A stretch of 64,000 nucleotides of DNA from Cellulomonas humilata (GCF_013359775.1 NZ_JABMCI010000070.1:496001-560000), one strand, 5' to 3'. Shown: positions 16,838 to 25,449, counted from the first letter of the stretch. Notes: a model not told the origin generated them from the letters alone. Numbers and translations are program-made.

Positions 16838-16856
16838 GGTGCACTGCGGGTACACC
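16838..16856. promoter_or_regulatory. Candidate operator between the MmyB-type regulator and the dehydrogenase
   Basis: An inverted repeat with 7-base arms and one mismatch, GGTGCAC-TGCGG-GTACACC, is centred in the divergent promoter between 16788 and 16933. It is the best dyad in the gap and is a candidate binding site for the adjacent XRE regulator. Binding is inferred from position only. Confidence 0.4.
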
Positions 16857-16932
16857 CCTCAGCAGGGACTCCCCACCTCGCGCCGCGTCCGGTTGCCTGG
16901 TGGGCACACCCCCAGAGAGAGGCACCACCACC

Positions 16933-17952
16933 ATGCGCGCAGTCGTCATGTACGCCCCGGGCGACGTCCGGGTCGACGAGACCGAGCGGCCGACGATCGT
17001 CGAGCCGACCGACGCCATCCTCAAGCTCGCAGCCACCTGCATCTGCGGGTCCGACCTGTGGCCGTACCGCGGCACGGACGCCGTCGACCACCAGCCGATG
17101 GGCCACGAGTACGTGGGCGTCGTCGAGGAGATCGGCTCAGCGGTCCAGAACGTGCAGGTCGGCGACTTCGTCGTCGGGTCGTTCTTCGCCTCCGACAACA
17201 CGTGCGACATCTGCCTGGCGGGCTACCAGACCCACTGCGTGCACCGTCAGCCCGGCGCGCTCCCCGGCGCGCAGGCGGAGTACGCCCGCATCCCGCTGGC
17301 CGACGGCACCCTCGTCGCCACGCCCGGAACCCCCGACCCCGACCTGATCCCGTCGCTGCTGGCCGCCTCCGACGTCCTCGGCACCGGCTGGTTCGCCGCC
17401 GTCGCCGCCGAGGTCGGGCCGGGCAAGACCGTCGCGGTCGTCGGTGACGGCGCCGTGGGCCTGCTCGGCGTGCTCGCCGCCAAGCAGCTCGGCGCCGACC
17501 GGATCATCGCCATGTCCCGGCACGCGGACCGGCAGGCCCTTGCCCGCGAGCTCGGTGCCACCGACATCGTCGAGGAGCGCGGCGACGCCGGTGTCGCACG
17601 GATCAAGGAGCTGACCGGCGGCCTCGGCGCGCACTCCACCATCGAGGCCGTCGGCACCCAGGAGTCGATGATGCAGGCCATCCGCGCCACCCGCGCCGGC
17701 GGGCACGTCGGCTACGTCGGCGTCTCCCACAACGTGGCGCTGCCCGGCCAGGAGCTCTTCTTCTCGGGCGTCCACCTGCACGGCGGGCCCGCGCCGGTGC
17801 GCCGCTTCCTGCCCGAGCTCATCAAGCTCATCTGGGACCGGCAGATCGACCCGGGCACGGTCTTCGACCTCACGCTGCCGATCGAGCAGGCCGCCGAGGG
17901 CTACCGGGCGATGGACGAGCGCCGCGCCACCAAGGTGCTGCTCACGTTCTGA
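16933..17952 (+). CDS. Zinc-dependent alcohol dehydrogenase family protein
   Basis: A 339-residue medium-chain dehydrogenase. The catalytic zinc ligands are in CICGSD and MGHEYVGVVEEIG. Structural-zinc cysteines lie in NTCDICLAGYQTHC. The Rossmann fold starts at VAVVGDGAVGLLGVLAAKQL near residue 165, followed by a typical AIRATRAGGHVGYVGV segment. It oxidises or reduces an alcohol/aldehyde with NAD(P); the substrate is unknown. The ATG at 16933 is preceded by GAGAGAGGCACC. Convergent with the HxlR gene seven bases away. Confidence 0.9.
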   Translation: MRAVVMYAPGDVRVDETERPTIVEPTDAILKLAATCICGSDLWPYRGTDAVDHQPMGHEYVGVVEEIGSAVQNVQVGDFVVGSFFASDNTCDICLAGYQTHCVHRQPGALPGAQAEYARIPLADGTLVATPGTPDPDLIPSLLAASDVLGTGWFAAVAAEVGPGKTVAVVGDGAVGLLGVLAAKQLGADRIIAMSRHADRQALARELGATDIVEERGDAGVARIKELTGGLGAHSTIEAVGTQESMMQAIRATRAGGHVGYVGVSHNVALPGQELFFSGVHLHGGPAPVRRFLPELIKLIWDRQIDPGTVFDLTLPIEQAAEGYRAMDERRATKVLLTF

Positions 17953-17959
17953 CCGAGGG

Positions 17960-18601
17960 TCAGGCGGCCAGGTGGAACGTGCTGGCGAAGCGGTCGAGGA
18001 GCTCACCCCGCCCGCGCAGCACCTCGACCACGCCGGTCGCGATCGCGCGGTCCGGGGCGAGCTCGCCGGAGATGATCCGGCGGATGTCCGGGCCTGCGGC
18101 GAACGCGACGTCGACCGGTCCGTCACCCCGCGTCACGTCGAGGGTGGACCCGTCCACGCGGACGACCAGCTCGGCTGGACCGAACCGCGCCCCGTAGGCG
18201 GTCGCCGGCAGGGTCACCGCCACCTCCGGCCGGAACGCGGTGCGCAGGGCCATCGTCATCGAGTCGGGGGTGATGATCTGCTCGTCGCGCGGGTCGCCCA
18301 TGGCCTTGAAGCCCCAGGCGCCGAGCGCGAGCACGACGGGCTCGAGCTCGTGGCCGTAGGGCGTCAGCTCGTAGATGACGATGCGTGAGCGCGGCGCCCG
18401 CCGGATGATGCCGGCGGCCTGCAGCTCCTTGAGCCGTGCGGCCAGGATGTTGGTCGGGATGCGGGGGAGCCCTGCGGCCAGCTCCCCGTAGCGGCGCGGC
18501 CCGACCAGCAGGTCCCGCACGATGAGCAGCGCCCAGCGCTCTCCGACGAGCTCCAGGGCCTGCGTGAGGCCGCAGTACTGCCCGTACTCGCGTGCAGCCA
18601 T
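17960..18601 (-). CDS. HxlR-family winged-helix regulator with C-terminal SCP2-like domain
   Basis: A 213-residue regulator. The HxlR DNA-binding domain (YCGLTQALELVGERWALLIV, RYGELAAGLPRIPTNILAARL, YELTPYG) spans about residues 8-95. The C-terminal part (LRTAFRPE, ARFGPAELVVRVDG, VDVAFAAGPDIRRIISGEL) resembles a sterol-carrier-type ligand domain often joined to HxlR in actinobacteria. It starts five bases after the VOC gene stop, so both are one operon behind the operator at 19081-19099; autoregulation is likely. Confidence 0.88.
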   Translation of the reverse strand: MAAREYGQYCGLTQALELVGERWALLIVRDLLVGPRRYGELAAGLPRIPTNILAARLKELQAAGIIRRAPRSRIVIYELTPYGHELEPVVLALGAWGFKAMGDPRDEQIITPDSMTMALRTAFRPEVAVTLPATAYGARFGPAELVVRVDGSTLDVTRGDGPVDVAFAAGPDIRRIISGELAPDRAIATGVVEVLRGRGELLDRFASTFHLAA

Positions 18602-18606
18602 CGGCC

Positions 18607-19041
18607 TCAGGCCTGCTGGTCCGCGAGCGCCTCGGTGCCCTGTGTGGCGGCGGCCGGGTCGAACCAGCCGAACTCGAGGATGTTGCCGTCGGGGTCGGTG
18701 AGCTGACGCTGGTACATGAAGCCGTAGTCGGAGGCGGGTCGCTCCTCCAGCCCGCCCGCGACGAGCCCGTCGGTGACCCTCGCGTCGACCGCCTCCCGGG
18801 TGTCGAGGAAGACGACGGTCGACACCGACGGGTTCATCGCCGGGTCGCCGAGCGGCTTGTCGGTGAAGGTCTGGAAGAACTCGCGCAGCAGGACCATGAG
18901 GTAGCTGTGGTCCTGCTCGACGACGAAGCACGCGGCGTTGTGATCGGACATCTGCGGGTTGAGGGCGAATCCGACCCCTGTGTAGAACGCCTTCGCGCGC
19001 TCCAGGTCGGTCACGGGCAGGTTGACGAACATCGCGGTCAT
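18607..19041 (-). CDS. VOC family (glyoxalase/bleomycin-resistance fold) protein
   Basis: A 144-residue protein of the vicinal oxygen chelate fold: FVNLPVTDLERAKAFYTGVGF at the start, the metal-ligand-type ending YQRQLTDPDGNILEFGWFDP and the helix SVSTVVFLDTREAVDA. It most resembles short VOC proteins with no assigned reaction (lyase, dioxygenase or drug-binding). The ATG at 19041 is chosen because the homologous part begins there. It is the first gene of an operon with the HxlR regulator, which probably controls it. Confidence 0.85.
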   Translation of the reverse strand: MTAMFVNLPVTDLERAKAFYTGVGFALNPQMSDHNAACFVVEQDHSYLMVLLREFFQTFTDKPLGDPAMNPSVSTVVFLDTREAVDARVTDGLVAGGLEERPASDYGFMYQRQLTDPDGNILEFGWFDPAAATQGTEALADQQA

Positions 19042-19080
19042 GGTGCTGCCTCTCGTGGGTCTGGTTCGTGGCGGTACCGA

Positions 19081-19108
19081 CACTTGCAAAAAACAAGTGG
19101 ACCGTCAA
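19081..19108 (-). promoter_or_regulatory. Promoter with overlapping HxlR-type operator for the VOC-hxlR operon
   Basis: On the minus strand a -35-like TTGACG (19108-19103) is followed by the perfect dyad CACTTG-N7-CAAGTG (19081-19099). A -10-like AAGTGT lies 17 bases from the -35. The A-tract spacer stands out in this GC-rich DNA. ACTTG-N7-CAAGT is the kind of dyad bound by HxlR/MarR-type regulators, and it sits where it would block RNA polymerase, 40 bases before the VOC start. Confidence 0.6.
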
Positions 19109-19842
19109 GACCCAGGATCGTCGATCACGTGCCGGAGGTAGCGACGCGGGTCGTCCAGGAACCCGCGGTACCTCTGCACCAGCTCCAGCTCGTCCCAGTC
19201 GCAGCGTCGTAGGCCCCAGTCGCCGACCTCGTAGATCGTCGCGCCTGGGATCGCCGCCAGCACCGGCGAGTGCGTCGACAGCAGCACCTGCGACGGCGTC
19301 GTGCGCACCAGCGTGGTCAGGTGCGAGACCAGGGCGAGGCACCCGGTGAACGAGAGCGCGGACTCGGGCTCGTCGAGCAGGAACAGACCGGGGTACCGCG
19401 GCTTCATGCGTTCGGTGACCAGCGCGAGGAACGACTCGCCGTGCGACATCTCGTGGAACACCGGCTCCGGCCCGCGGCCGGGGTTGTCCTCGAGGTACGA
19501 GTAGAACGAGTGCATCGTCTCCGCGCGCAGGAAGAACCCGCCCCGCGGGGCGCCGATCTCGCGCTCCAGCCGCAGGTACCGCCACAGCTCGGACTCGGAC
19601 CGGCGGGTGGCGTGCCTCGACCCGGTCGAGCCGCCCTCGGCCCCCAGCCCGAACATCATGGCGACGGCCTCGACGAGCGTGGACTTCCCGGCCCCGTTGT
19701 CGCCGACGAGCACCGTGACCTGGTCAAGGGCCCAGCCCTCGCGCAGCACCTGGGCGACGGCGGGCACCTGCGTGAACCAGGCGTCGCGCGGAACGGGCTC
19801 CTGGTCCTGCACCCGCACGGCGCGCACGGGCAGGGGGCTCAT
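19105..19842 (-). CDS. AAA/ABC-type ATPase of unknown role
   Basis: A 245-residue stand-alone ATPase with ABC-type nucleotide-binding elements and no membrane partner: Walker A VGDNGAGKST near residue 50, a signature-like SHGESF near 135, Walker B LFLLDEPES near 155 and a His switch in STHSP near 195. This compact form (RecF/SMC-like without coiled coil) is common in actinobacteria and usually annotated simply as an AAA family ATPase. Its stop lies in the promoter of the VOC-hxlR operon. It is divergent from the AraC-type gene. Confidence 0.85.
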   Translation of the reverse strand: MSPLPVRAVRVQDQEPVPRDAWFTQVPAVAQVLREGWALDQVTVLVGDNGAGKSTLVEAVAMMFGLGAEGGSTGSRHATRRSESELWRYLRLEREIGAPRGGFFLRAETMHSFYSYLEDNPGRGPEPVFHEMSHGESFLALVTERMKPRYPGLFLLDEPESALSFTGCLALVSHLTTLVRTTPSQVLLSTHSPVLAAIPGATIYEVGDWGLRRCDWDELELVQRYRGFLDDPRRYLRHVIDDPGS

Positions 19843-19960
19843 CGGGCAACCTCACCACATGCGAGGGTCTCGTGAAGGGCTCGTCCTGATCGCATCCGAC
19901 CGCGATGATCGGGTCGCGCGGCGTGTCCGGACGCCAGGGTGGACAGCGGAAGGGGGCACC

Positions 19961-20833
19961 GTGATCGCCTGGCTGAACCACCTCGTGGACCTCGTGGAGG
20001 AGAACCTCACCGAGGAGCTCGACGTCGACGGCCTCGCGACCGCGCTGGGCACCACCGAGTACCACCTGCGCCGCATGTTCTCCACGCTGGCCGGGATGCC
20101 GCTGTCGGAGTACGTGCGCCGCCGGCGGATGACCGTCGCCGCGGCGGACGTCGTCAGCGGGTCCGCGGACCTGCTGGGTATCGCCGTGCGCTACGGCTAC
20201 GGCTCGGCGGAGGCCTTCGGGCGGGCGTTCCAGTCGGTGCACGGCGTCAGTCCGGGCCAGGCCCGGCGCGACGGTGGACCCCTCCGCACCCAGCCTCTGC
20301 TGAGGTTCCGCCTGACCGTCGAAGGAGCACTGCCCATGGACGTCCGACTCGTCTCCCGACCCGCGTTCCGCCTCGCCGGGCACGCCACCCGTGTCCCGCT
20401 CGTGCACCACGGGGTCAACACCGCCATCCAGCAGCACGTCACCTCGCTGGCCCCGCAGGAGCATGCGCGGTTGAAGGCGTTGGGTGACGCGGAACCGCAC
20501 GGCCTGCTCTCCGTGAGCACCGACCTCGACCCGGACCGCCGGGAGGGCACGGAGCTCACCTACCTGCACGGGGTGGCGGTGACGGACGCCGTGGAGGTCC
20601 CCGTCGACCTCGACGTCATCGGCGTCGACGCCGGCTCGTGGGCCGTCTTCCGCGCGGCGGGTCCCTACCCGGACACCCTGCAGGCGGTGTGGGCGGCGAC
20701 GGCGAGCGAGTGGTTCCCGTCGAACCCGTGGCGCCTGCGACCCGGGCCCGAGGTGGTCGCGGTACTCGAGCGCGCCGACGACTTCAGCACCGCCACGGTC
20801 GAGCTCTGGCTGCCGGTCGAAGCCGGATCGTGA
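19961..20833 (+). CDS. AraC-family regulator with GyrI-like effector domain
   Basis: A 290-residue regulator. Residues 1-110 hold two helix-turn-helices (LDVDGLATALGTTEYHLRRM and LLGIAVRYGYGSAEAFGRAF). After a linker, residues about 130-290 form a GyrI/Rob-type small-molecule-binding domain (FRLAGHATRVPLVHHG, YLHGVAVTDAVEVPVDLDVI, ELWLPV at the end). Such proteins respond to drugs or other hydrophobic ligands. The GTG at 19961 is preceded by GGAAGGGGGCACC. No target gene is evident next to it apart from the divergent ATPase. Confidence 0.88.
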   Translation: MIAWLNHLVDLVEENLTEELDVDGLATALGTTEYHLRRMFSTLAGMPLSEYVRRRRMTVAAADVVSGSADLLGIAVRYGYGSAEAFGRAFQSVHGVSPGQARRDGGPLRTQPLLRFRLTVEGALPMDVRLVSRPAFRLAGHATRVPLVHHGVNTAIQQHVTSLAPQEHARLKALGDAEPHGLLSVSTDLDPDRREGTELTYLHGVAVTDAVEVPVDLDVIGVDAGSWAVFRAAGPYPDTLQAVWAATASEWFPSNPWRLRPGPEVVAVLERADDFSTATVELWLPVEAGS

Positions 20834-20867
20834 GCCGGCGTCGACATGATCAGGCACGCTGTCCCCC

Positions 20868-21566
20868 ATGAACCCGCGCCTTCGCGACGGACTCCTCGGG
20901 GCGGCGGCCGCCGTCCTCGTGATGGTGCTCGCCGTGTGGATCTTCGTGTGGTCGATCAGCGACCCGGCGCAGGGCGGTGCCGCAGCGCCCTCGACGCAGG
21001 GGCCGAGCCCGAGCGCCGGGGGCAGCGGCGAACCGCCCTCCGACCTCGACCCCGCCGAGATGTGGCTCGACGACCTCGTGCTCGACGCCGGAACCGTCGT
21101 CTTGCCGGACTCGACCCTGCGCGACGTCACCGTCACCGCCCAGGGCGTGCGGACCGGACCCGACGGGCTCGTCGCGAGCGAGATGGTCGTCGACGCCACG
21201 GTGCCGTTCGAGGTCGTGGCCGCCGAGATCGGCGAGGACGTCACGGTGCGGTCCGGCGGGTCGTCGGAGGCAGTCGTCGAGCGCACGGTCGAGGTCGGCG
21301 GCCGCAGCTTCGACGTCGTCGCGACAGGAGAGGTCGAGGTCGTCGCCGGTCGGATCGTCGTCGAGCCGACAGCCATCGACATCGGCGGCCCCTCGTTCCT
21401 CGCCGGCCTCCTCGGGACGGTCGTGCGCGGGCTCGTCACCATCGAGCACGAGGTCGAGGGCCTGCCCGAGGGGCTCGTGCTCCAGGACGTCGTCGTCCAG
21501 GACGACGGCTTCCGAGCGCACCTGAGCGGCGAGGACGTCCGCCTCGTCTTCCCCGCCTCGTCGTGA
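20868..21566 (+). CDS. LmeA-like (DUF2993) lipid-binding membrane-anchored protein
   Basis: A 232-residue protein with one N-terminal membrane anchor (LLGAAAAVLVMVLAVWIFVW), a Ser/Gly/Pro spacer to about residue 55, and a DUF2993-type domain of repeated beta segments. LmeA of mycobacteria binds phospholipid and helps lipomannan elongation on the outer face of the membrane; the role here is inferred from family only. The ATG at 20868 begins a compact reading frame 34 bases after the AraC-type gene. Confidence 0.72.
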   Translation: MNPRLRDGLLGAAAAVLVMVLAVWIFVWSISDPAQGGAAAPSTQGPSPSAGGSGEPPSDLDPAEMWLDDLVLDAGTVVLPDSTLRDVTVTAQGVRTGPDGLVASEMVVDATVPFEVVAAEIGEDVTVRSGGSSEAVVERTVEVGGRSFDVVATGEVEVVAGRIVVEPTAIDIGGPSFLAGLLGTVVRGLVTIEHEVEGLPEGLVLQDVVVQDDGFRAHLSGEDVRLVFPASS

Positions 21567-21687
21567 CGCGGTGGTGAGGGCGGCCAGGTGAGGTTCGGGC
21601 CAGACCCTTGCGGTGGGGCGCCCGGGACCACCACCATCGGGGCCGCGGCTGGCACGGTGCCGGCAGCTCGACCTCCGGAGCGTCCCC

Positions 21688-22152
21688 ATGTCGCAGAACC
21701 CCGTCCCCGCACGTCCGACCGCGGCATTCGTCGGCGCGTCCTGGGTCGCCCTCATCATCGCGATCGGCGCCTTCGGCATCGGACTGTGGAACGCGGAGCT
21801 GGTCCCGTCGGAGAAGGGCTTCCTCGGCACGCTGCTGCTGCTCGGTCTGTTCTCCGCGATCGCGGTGCAGAAGTCGGTCCGGGACAGGGCCGAGGGCATT
21901 CCCGTGACCGCGATCTTCCTCGGCCTGTCGTGGGCCATGGTCCTGACCTCCCTCGTGCTGGTGACCGCGGGCCTGGCCGACGCTCCGCTGGAGCTGTCGG
22001 AGAAGGGCTTCTTCGGCCTGGGCTTCGCGATGGCGCTGTTCTCCGTGGTCGCCGTCCAGAAGAACGTCCGCGACCTGGCCGCCGCCGGCCCCGCACCCGC
22101 GGCGCCCAAGGCGCCCGTCGAGCCGGACGTCAAGGCGACCGTCTGGCAGTGA
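21688..22152 (+). CDS. YiaA/YiaB-like inner membrane protein
   Basis: A 154-residue membrane protein with two copies of the YiaAB two-helix repeat: PTAAFVGASWVALIIAIGAF then GFLGTLLLLGLFSAIAVQKSV, and VTAIFLGLSWAMVLTSLVLV then GFFGLGFAMALFSVVAVQKNV. It ends in an Ala/Pro-rich cytoplasmic tail. The function of the family is unknown. The ATG at 21688 starts just before the first helix; an upstream reading to 21613 lacks homologous sequence. Confidence 0.82.
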   Translation: MSQNPVPARPTAAFVGASWVALIIAIGAFGIGLWNAELVPSEKGFLGTLLLLGLFSAIAVQKSVRDRAEGIPVTAIFLGLSWAMVLTSLVLVTAGLADAPLELSEKGFFGLGFAMALFSVVAVQKNVRDLAAAGPAPAAPKAPVEPDVKATVWQ

Positions 22153-22191
22153 GGCTTGCCTGTCACGTTCGCCAGACCGAACAATCGACGT

Positions 22192-22608
22192 GTGGGACAG
22201 CCCGTGACCCTCGTTGATCGCGTGCCGACGCCGGCGGAGCACCGGCGCCTGGCGGAGGCGGTCGGCTGGTCGCACGCCTTCGACTGGGCCACCGTGGCCG
22301 CCTCGCTCACCGGGTCCCGGTTGGGGGTCGTGGCGCTGGTCGACGACGAGGTCGTCGGGATGGGCCGCGTCGTCGGCGACGGCGCGCTGTACTTCTACAT
22401 CCAGGACGTCGCGGTCCTGCCGGCGCACCAAGGCACGGGACTCGGCCGCGCGATCCTGCGGCGGCTGCTCGACCAGATCGCCGACTCAGCGCCGGCGCCC
22501 GCGTTCGTCGGGCTCTTCGCGACGACCGACGGCGATGCGCTCTACCGGTCGGAGGGGTTCACGACCGGAGACATGCAGGGGATGTTCCGGCTCGTGCCGC
22601 GCACGTAG
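22192..22608 (+). CDS. GNAT family N-acetyltransferase
   Basis: A 138-residue acetyltransferase with the acetyl-CoA loop VLPAHQGTGLGRAILRRLL near residue 75 and the ending LYRSEGFTTGDMQGMFRLV. The substrate is unknown. A GTG at 22192 is the likely start; further in-frame GTG (22204) and TTG (22156) codons exist. It ends six bases from the convergent DUF2510 gene. Confidence 0.85.
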   Translation: MGQPVTLVDRVPTPAEHRRLAEAVGWSHAFDWATVAASLTGSRLGVVALVDDEVVGMGRVVGDGALYFYIQDVAVLPAHQGTGLGRAILRRLLDQIADSAPAPAFVGLFATTDGDALYRSEGFTTGDMQGMFRLVPRT

Positions 22609-22614
22609 CCGGGC

Positions 22615-23175
22615 CTACTGCCCGACGGTGTCCCCGAGGTGCGCGAGCGAGTTCATCGCGACGACCGGCCCGGCGACGAGGACGAAGAGAGCCACGGCGA
22701 GCGCGGCTCCCGCCAGCACCCAGGCGATCGGCGTGAGCGTGTGTGCCCCGCGGAACGTCGCGTTCCGGTAGTCGCGCGCCGCCCGGACGCAGAGGAACAC
22801 GGCCCCCGCCACCCCGACGTACCAGATCGTGTCCGCGCCGTGCATCGCGATGCCGATCGCGCCGGTCACCAGGAGGACGACGAGGGCGATGCCGAACATC
22901 GTGAAGCCCCGGCGGCGCAGCCTGAACGCGTCGTCGAGCCGATTGCGCTGGTACTCCGCGCCCTCGACGACGTGGTCGGCGAGGTTGAGGGACTGCCCGA
23001 TGCGCCCGGAGGGGACGCTGCCGAACGTCGGGGCCGACGCGGTGACAGCGACCGGCACCGGGACCTGCGCGGCGGTCGGCGTCGTGTGCTCGGTCCACGC
23101 GGAACCGTCGAACCAGCGCAGCACACCGCGGGTGGCGCCGTCGTCGTACCAGCCTGCGGCGGGGAGCGAGCTCAT
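22615..23175 (-). CDS. DUF2510 domain membrane protein
   Basis: A 186-residue protein. It begins with the DUF2510 motif (AAGWYDDGATRGVLRWFDGSAWTEH, residues 6-30), a short domain found at the cytoplasmic N-terminus of many actinobacterial membrane proteins. A linker follows, and then four hydrophobic segments between about 90 and 185. Function unknown. The ATG at 23175 places the motif at the very N-terminus, as is usual. Confidence 0.85.
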   Translation of the reverse strand: MSSLPAAGWYDDGATRGVLRWFDGSAWTEHTTPTAAQVPVPVAVTASAPTFGSVPSGRIGQSLNLADHVVEGAEYQRNRLDDAFRLRRRGFTMFGIALVVLLVTGAIGIAMHGADTIWYVGVAGAVFLCVRAARDYRNATFRGAHTLTPIAWVLAGAALAVALFVLVAGPVVAMNSLAHLGDTVGQ

Positions 23176-23249
23176 CCGTCGATCGTCCCAGTGCGCCGCG
23201 GGCACCCCGCGAGTTCCGAGCCGATTCACCCGGATGCGGCGACGACCGA

Positions 23250-23612
23250 TCAGCCTTTGCGCAGCAGCTCGTCCGTCTGGGCGTCGGGCATCAGCTCCCG
23301 GACCTCCTGCGCGCAGCGGCATCCGGCGGCGATCTTGGCGGCCCACGCCAGCGCCTCCTCGCGCGTGGCGACGTCGACGACCGCGAACCCCCCGATGACC
23401 TCCTTGGTCTCCGGGAAGGGGCCGTCGGTGACCATCCCGTCCGTGCCGACGATGCTCGCCCGCTGCCTCTCGAGCCCGCCGGCGAACACCCACACCCCGG
23501 CGTCCGCGGCCTCCTGGATCACCGCGTGCGAGGCCTTGCCCACGTCACCCCAGTCCCCGTCGGGGATGTGGTCCATCGCGCCCTCGTTGAACGAGATCAA
23601 GTACCGCGGCAT
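23250..23612 (-). CDS. YciI (DGPF) family protein
   Basis: A 120-residue small cytoplasmic protein of the YCII/DGPF family, with MVTDGPFPETKEVIGGFAVV at residues about 58-77. It is a second copy in this window and, unlike the one at 11078, has no sigma gene beside it. The C-terminal ACRCAQ-like segment (AAGCRCAQEVREL) contains two Cys. The catalytic role, if any, is unknown. Confidence 0.87.
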   Translation of the reverse strand: MPRYLISFNEGAMDHIPDGDWGDVGKASHAVIQEAADAGVWVFAGGLERQRASIVGTDGMVTDGPFPETKEVIGGFAVVDVATREEALAWAAKIAAGCRCAQEVRELMPDAQTDELLRKG

Positions 23613-23788
23613 CGCATGACTCCCTTGCTCTCGGCAGCCGGCTCCGGCCGCCTCTCACCTGTTCCACGAACGACACGCCCCGGATCCGACACTGTGCCAG
23701 GTAGTCCATCGCGCCGCCGCGCCGATGCGTCCCCGAGGCGCGGGCGGTGCTGCCCCTTCGGTCGCGGCAAGGTCGATAGCCTGCGCCG

Positions 23789-24370
23789 ATGAGGACGGCG
23801 GGGTGGGTGTCGCGACTGCGCGGCAGGCTGGATCTCAGCGTCGCCGCAGTCGTGTTCACGGTGCCCGAGAGGCGACTACGGGAGATGGACACCGCCACAG
23901 GGCCGTGCGTACCCACAGGCAACCGCCAGCGTGCCCTGGCAGGAGCGCTGCGCCAGGAGTACGGCGAGCTCCCGCGGCACACCGCGGCGCTGTACACCGT
24001 GCTGACCGGCCTGCCGCCGGAGGGGGCGATGGCGATCGTGGATCGGCAGGGTGACGGGACCCTGCACCGGTGCACCGACGCCTTCGTCGACGCCATGGCC
24101 GACGAGCAGGAGCTGCTGCACGGCCTTCTCGACGAGGATCTCGCGGACGGCGACGAGGACCGGACCCGGCTCGCCGCCAGAGTCGACGAGCTCGAGCGTG
24201 CGTGGCTCGCCGCCACGGGCTGGCCCCGCGACCTCGTCTCCCTCAGCGGCCGGCTCGCCAGGATGGAGTGGGCGCGTCTCGCGCGAGAGCGGGGCCACCC
24301 TCTCTACGCCTGGCACGGTCCCAGCCGGCGGATGTATGTCGCCGTGCCGAGCCGCGCCACATCCCCCTGA
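23789..24370 (+). CDS. Hypothetical protein
   Basis: A 193-residue soluble protein that I do not recognise. The central part is strongly acidic and helical (MADEQELLHGLLDEDLADGDEDRTRLAARVDELERA). The C-terminal part ends LYAWHGPSRRMYVAVP. Third-position GC is high throughout, which supports coding. The ATG at 23789 lacks a clear ribosome site, so a downstream ATG (for instance at REMDTATG) could be the real start. Followed 46 bases later by the DUF402 gene on the same strand. Confidence 0.6.
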   Translation: MRTAGWVSRLRGRLDLSVAAVVFTVPERRLREMDTATGPCVPTGNRQRALAGALRQEYGELPRHTAALYTVLTGLPPEGAMAIVDRQGDGTLHRCTDAFVDAMADEQELLHGLLDEDLADGDEDRTRLAARVDELERAWLAATGWPRDLVSLSGRLARMEWARLARERGHPLYAWHGPSRRMYVAVPSRATSP

Positions 24371-24416
24371 CGATCCACGGCCTCGGGAGCGGAGTCCACA
24401 GCTAGTGTCGTCGGCT

Positions 24417-24950
24417 GTGCGGATCTACCAGGCGGGATCGTCGATCCAGCGGTTCGAGGTGGTGCACCGGCGGGTCTGGATGCAGCATCCGGTGACTGTC
24501 GTGTCCGACGACGGCCACACCTTGGCCGTCCGCCTCGATCCCGGCTCTCGGTTCACGTTCCCCGCGCACCCCTTCGGTCCGCATCCGTGGAGCGTGCACT
24601 CCGCCTGGGGGTCGACCGTGGTCCTCCAGCTGCACCGGGCCGGCGACCACTACGGGGTCTGGAAGTTCTTCGACCCCGCGGGGACCTTCCTGCACTGGTA
24701 CGTCAACTTCGAGGCGCCGATCGTGCGCGGTGCCGAGGGATTCGAGACCGACGACCACGGCCTGGACCTGATCGTCCACCCCGACGGTCGGCGAGAGTGG
24801 AAGGACGTGGCCGACCTGCACTGGCAGCGCGTCACGGGACGGATCGACGAGGCCACCGTCGGACTCGTGCTGGCTGCGGCTGCCGACGTCACCGGGCAGC
24901 TGGACTCGAGCTCGCCCTGGTGGGCGGCGTGGAACGGATGGACCCCGTGA
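24417..24950 (+). CDS. DUF402 domain protein (YgaC/FAU-1-like)
   Basis: A 177-residue protein whose second half carries the DUF402 core: WKFFDPAGTFLHWYVNFEAP, then FETDDHGLDLIVHPDGRREW. In described relatives this domain is a nucleoside-phosphate phosphatase or RNA-binding unit with metal-binding acidic residues (D-DD-LD-V), which are present here. GTG start at 24417. Its stop overlaps the beginning of the HIT gene, so both are one transcription unit, consistent with nucleotide-phosphate chemistry. Confidence 0.85.
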   Translation: MRIYQAGSSIQRFEVVHRRVWMQHPVTVVSDDGHTLAVRLDPGSRFTFPAHPFGPHPWSVHSAWGSTVVLQLHRAGDHYGVWKFFDPAGTFLHWYVNFEAPIVRGAEGFETDDHGLDLIVHPDGRREWKDVADLHWQRVTGRIDEATVGLVLAAAADVTGQLDSSSPWWAAWNGWTP

Positions 24951-25429
24951 CCACGCCCCGACACGAACCGGCCGGGTACGACTGCCCCTTCTGCCTGCTC
25001 CAGCGCGGTGTCTACGACGAGTACAACCAACCCACCGACATCGTGGCGACCACGGAGCTGGCCCTCGCCCGCATCTCGCCCAAGTGGTGGCCGGCCAACC
25101 CCGGAGGGGCGTTGGTGATCCCCCGCGAGCACCACGAGAACCTCTACGAGCTCCCCAGAGCGGTGGGTCACGGGGTGTGGGACCTGGTCCAGGAGGTCGC
25201 AGTCGCGATGCGCACGGCCTACGCCTGTGACGGCATCTCGATCCGGCAGCACAACGAGCCGGCGGGCGACCAGGACGTGTGGCATCTCCATGTCCATGTC
25301 TTCCCGCGCCATCATGGCGACCGTCTGTACGAGCAGAACCGCGAAGCGCGGTGGATCGCCGTCGGCGAGCGCACCCGGTACGCCGGCGCGCTGGCGTCCG
25401 AGCTGGACCGTCGACCTGCGTCTTCGTAG
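24938..25429 (+). CDS. HIT family protein
   Basis: A 163-residue histidine-triad protein. The CPFC pair is at the N-terminus, PREHHENLYELP follows near residue 60, and the catalytic triad motif is WHLHVHVFPRHHGD near 115. HIT proteins hydrolyse or transfer nucleoside monophosphates. The ATG at 24938 overlaps the DUF402 gene by 13 bases; a GTG at 24947 is an alternative that gives a four-base overlap. Confidence 0.9.
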   Translation: MDPVTTPRHEPAGYDCPFCLLQRGVYDEYNQPTDIVATTELALARISPKWWPANPGGALVIPREHHENLYELPRAVGHGVWDLVQEVAVAMRTAYACDGISIRQHNEPAGDQDVWHLHVHVFPRHHGDRLYEQNREARWIAVGERTRYAGALASELDRRPASS

Positions 25430-25449
25430 GTCTGCGGCGACGGACCTGG

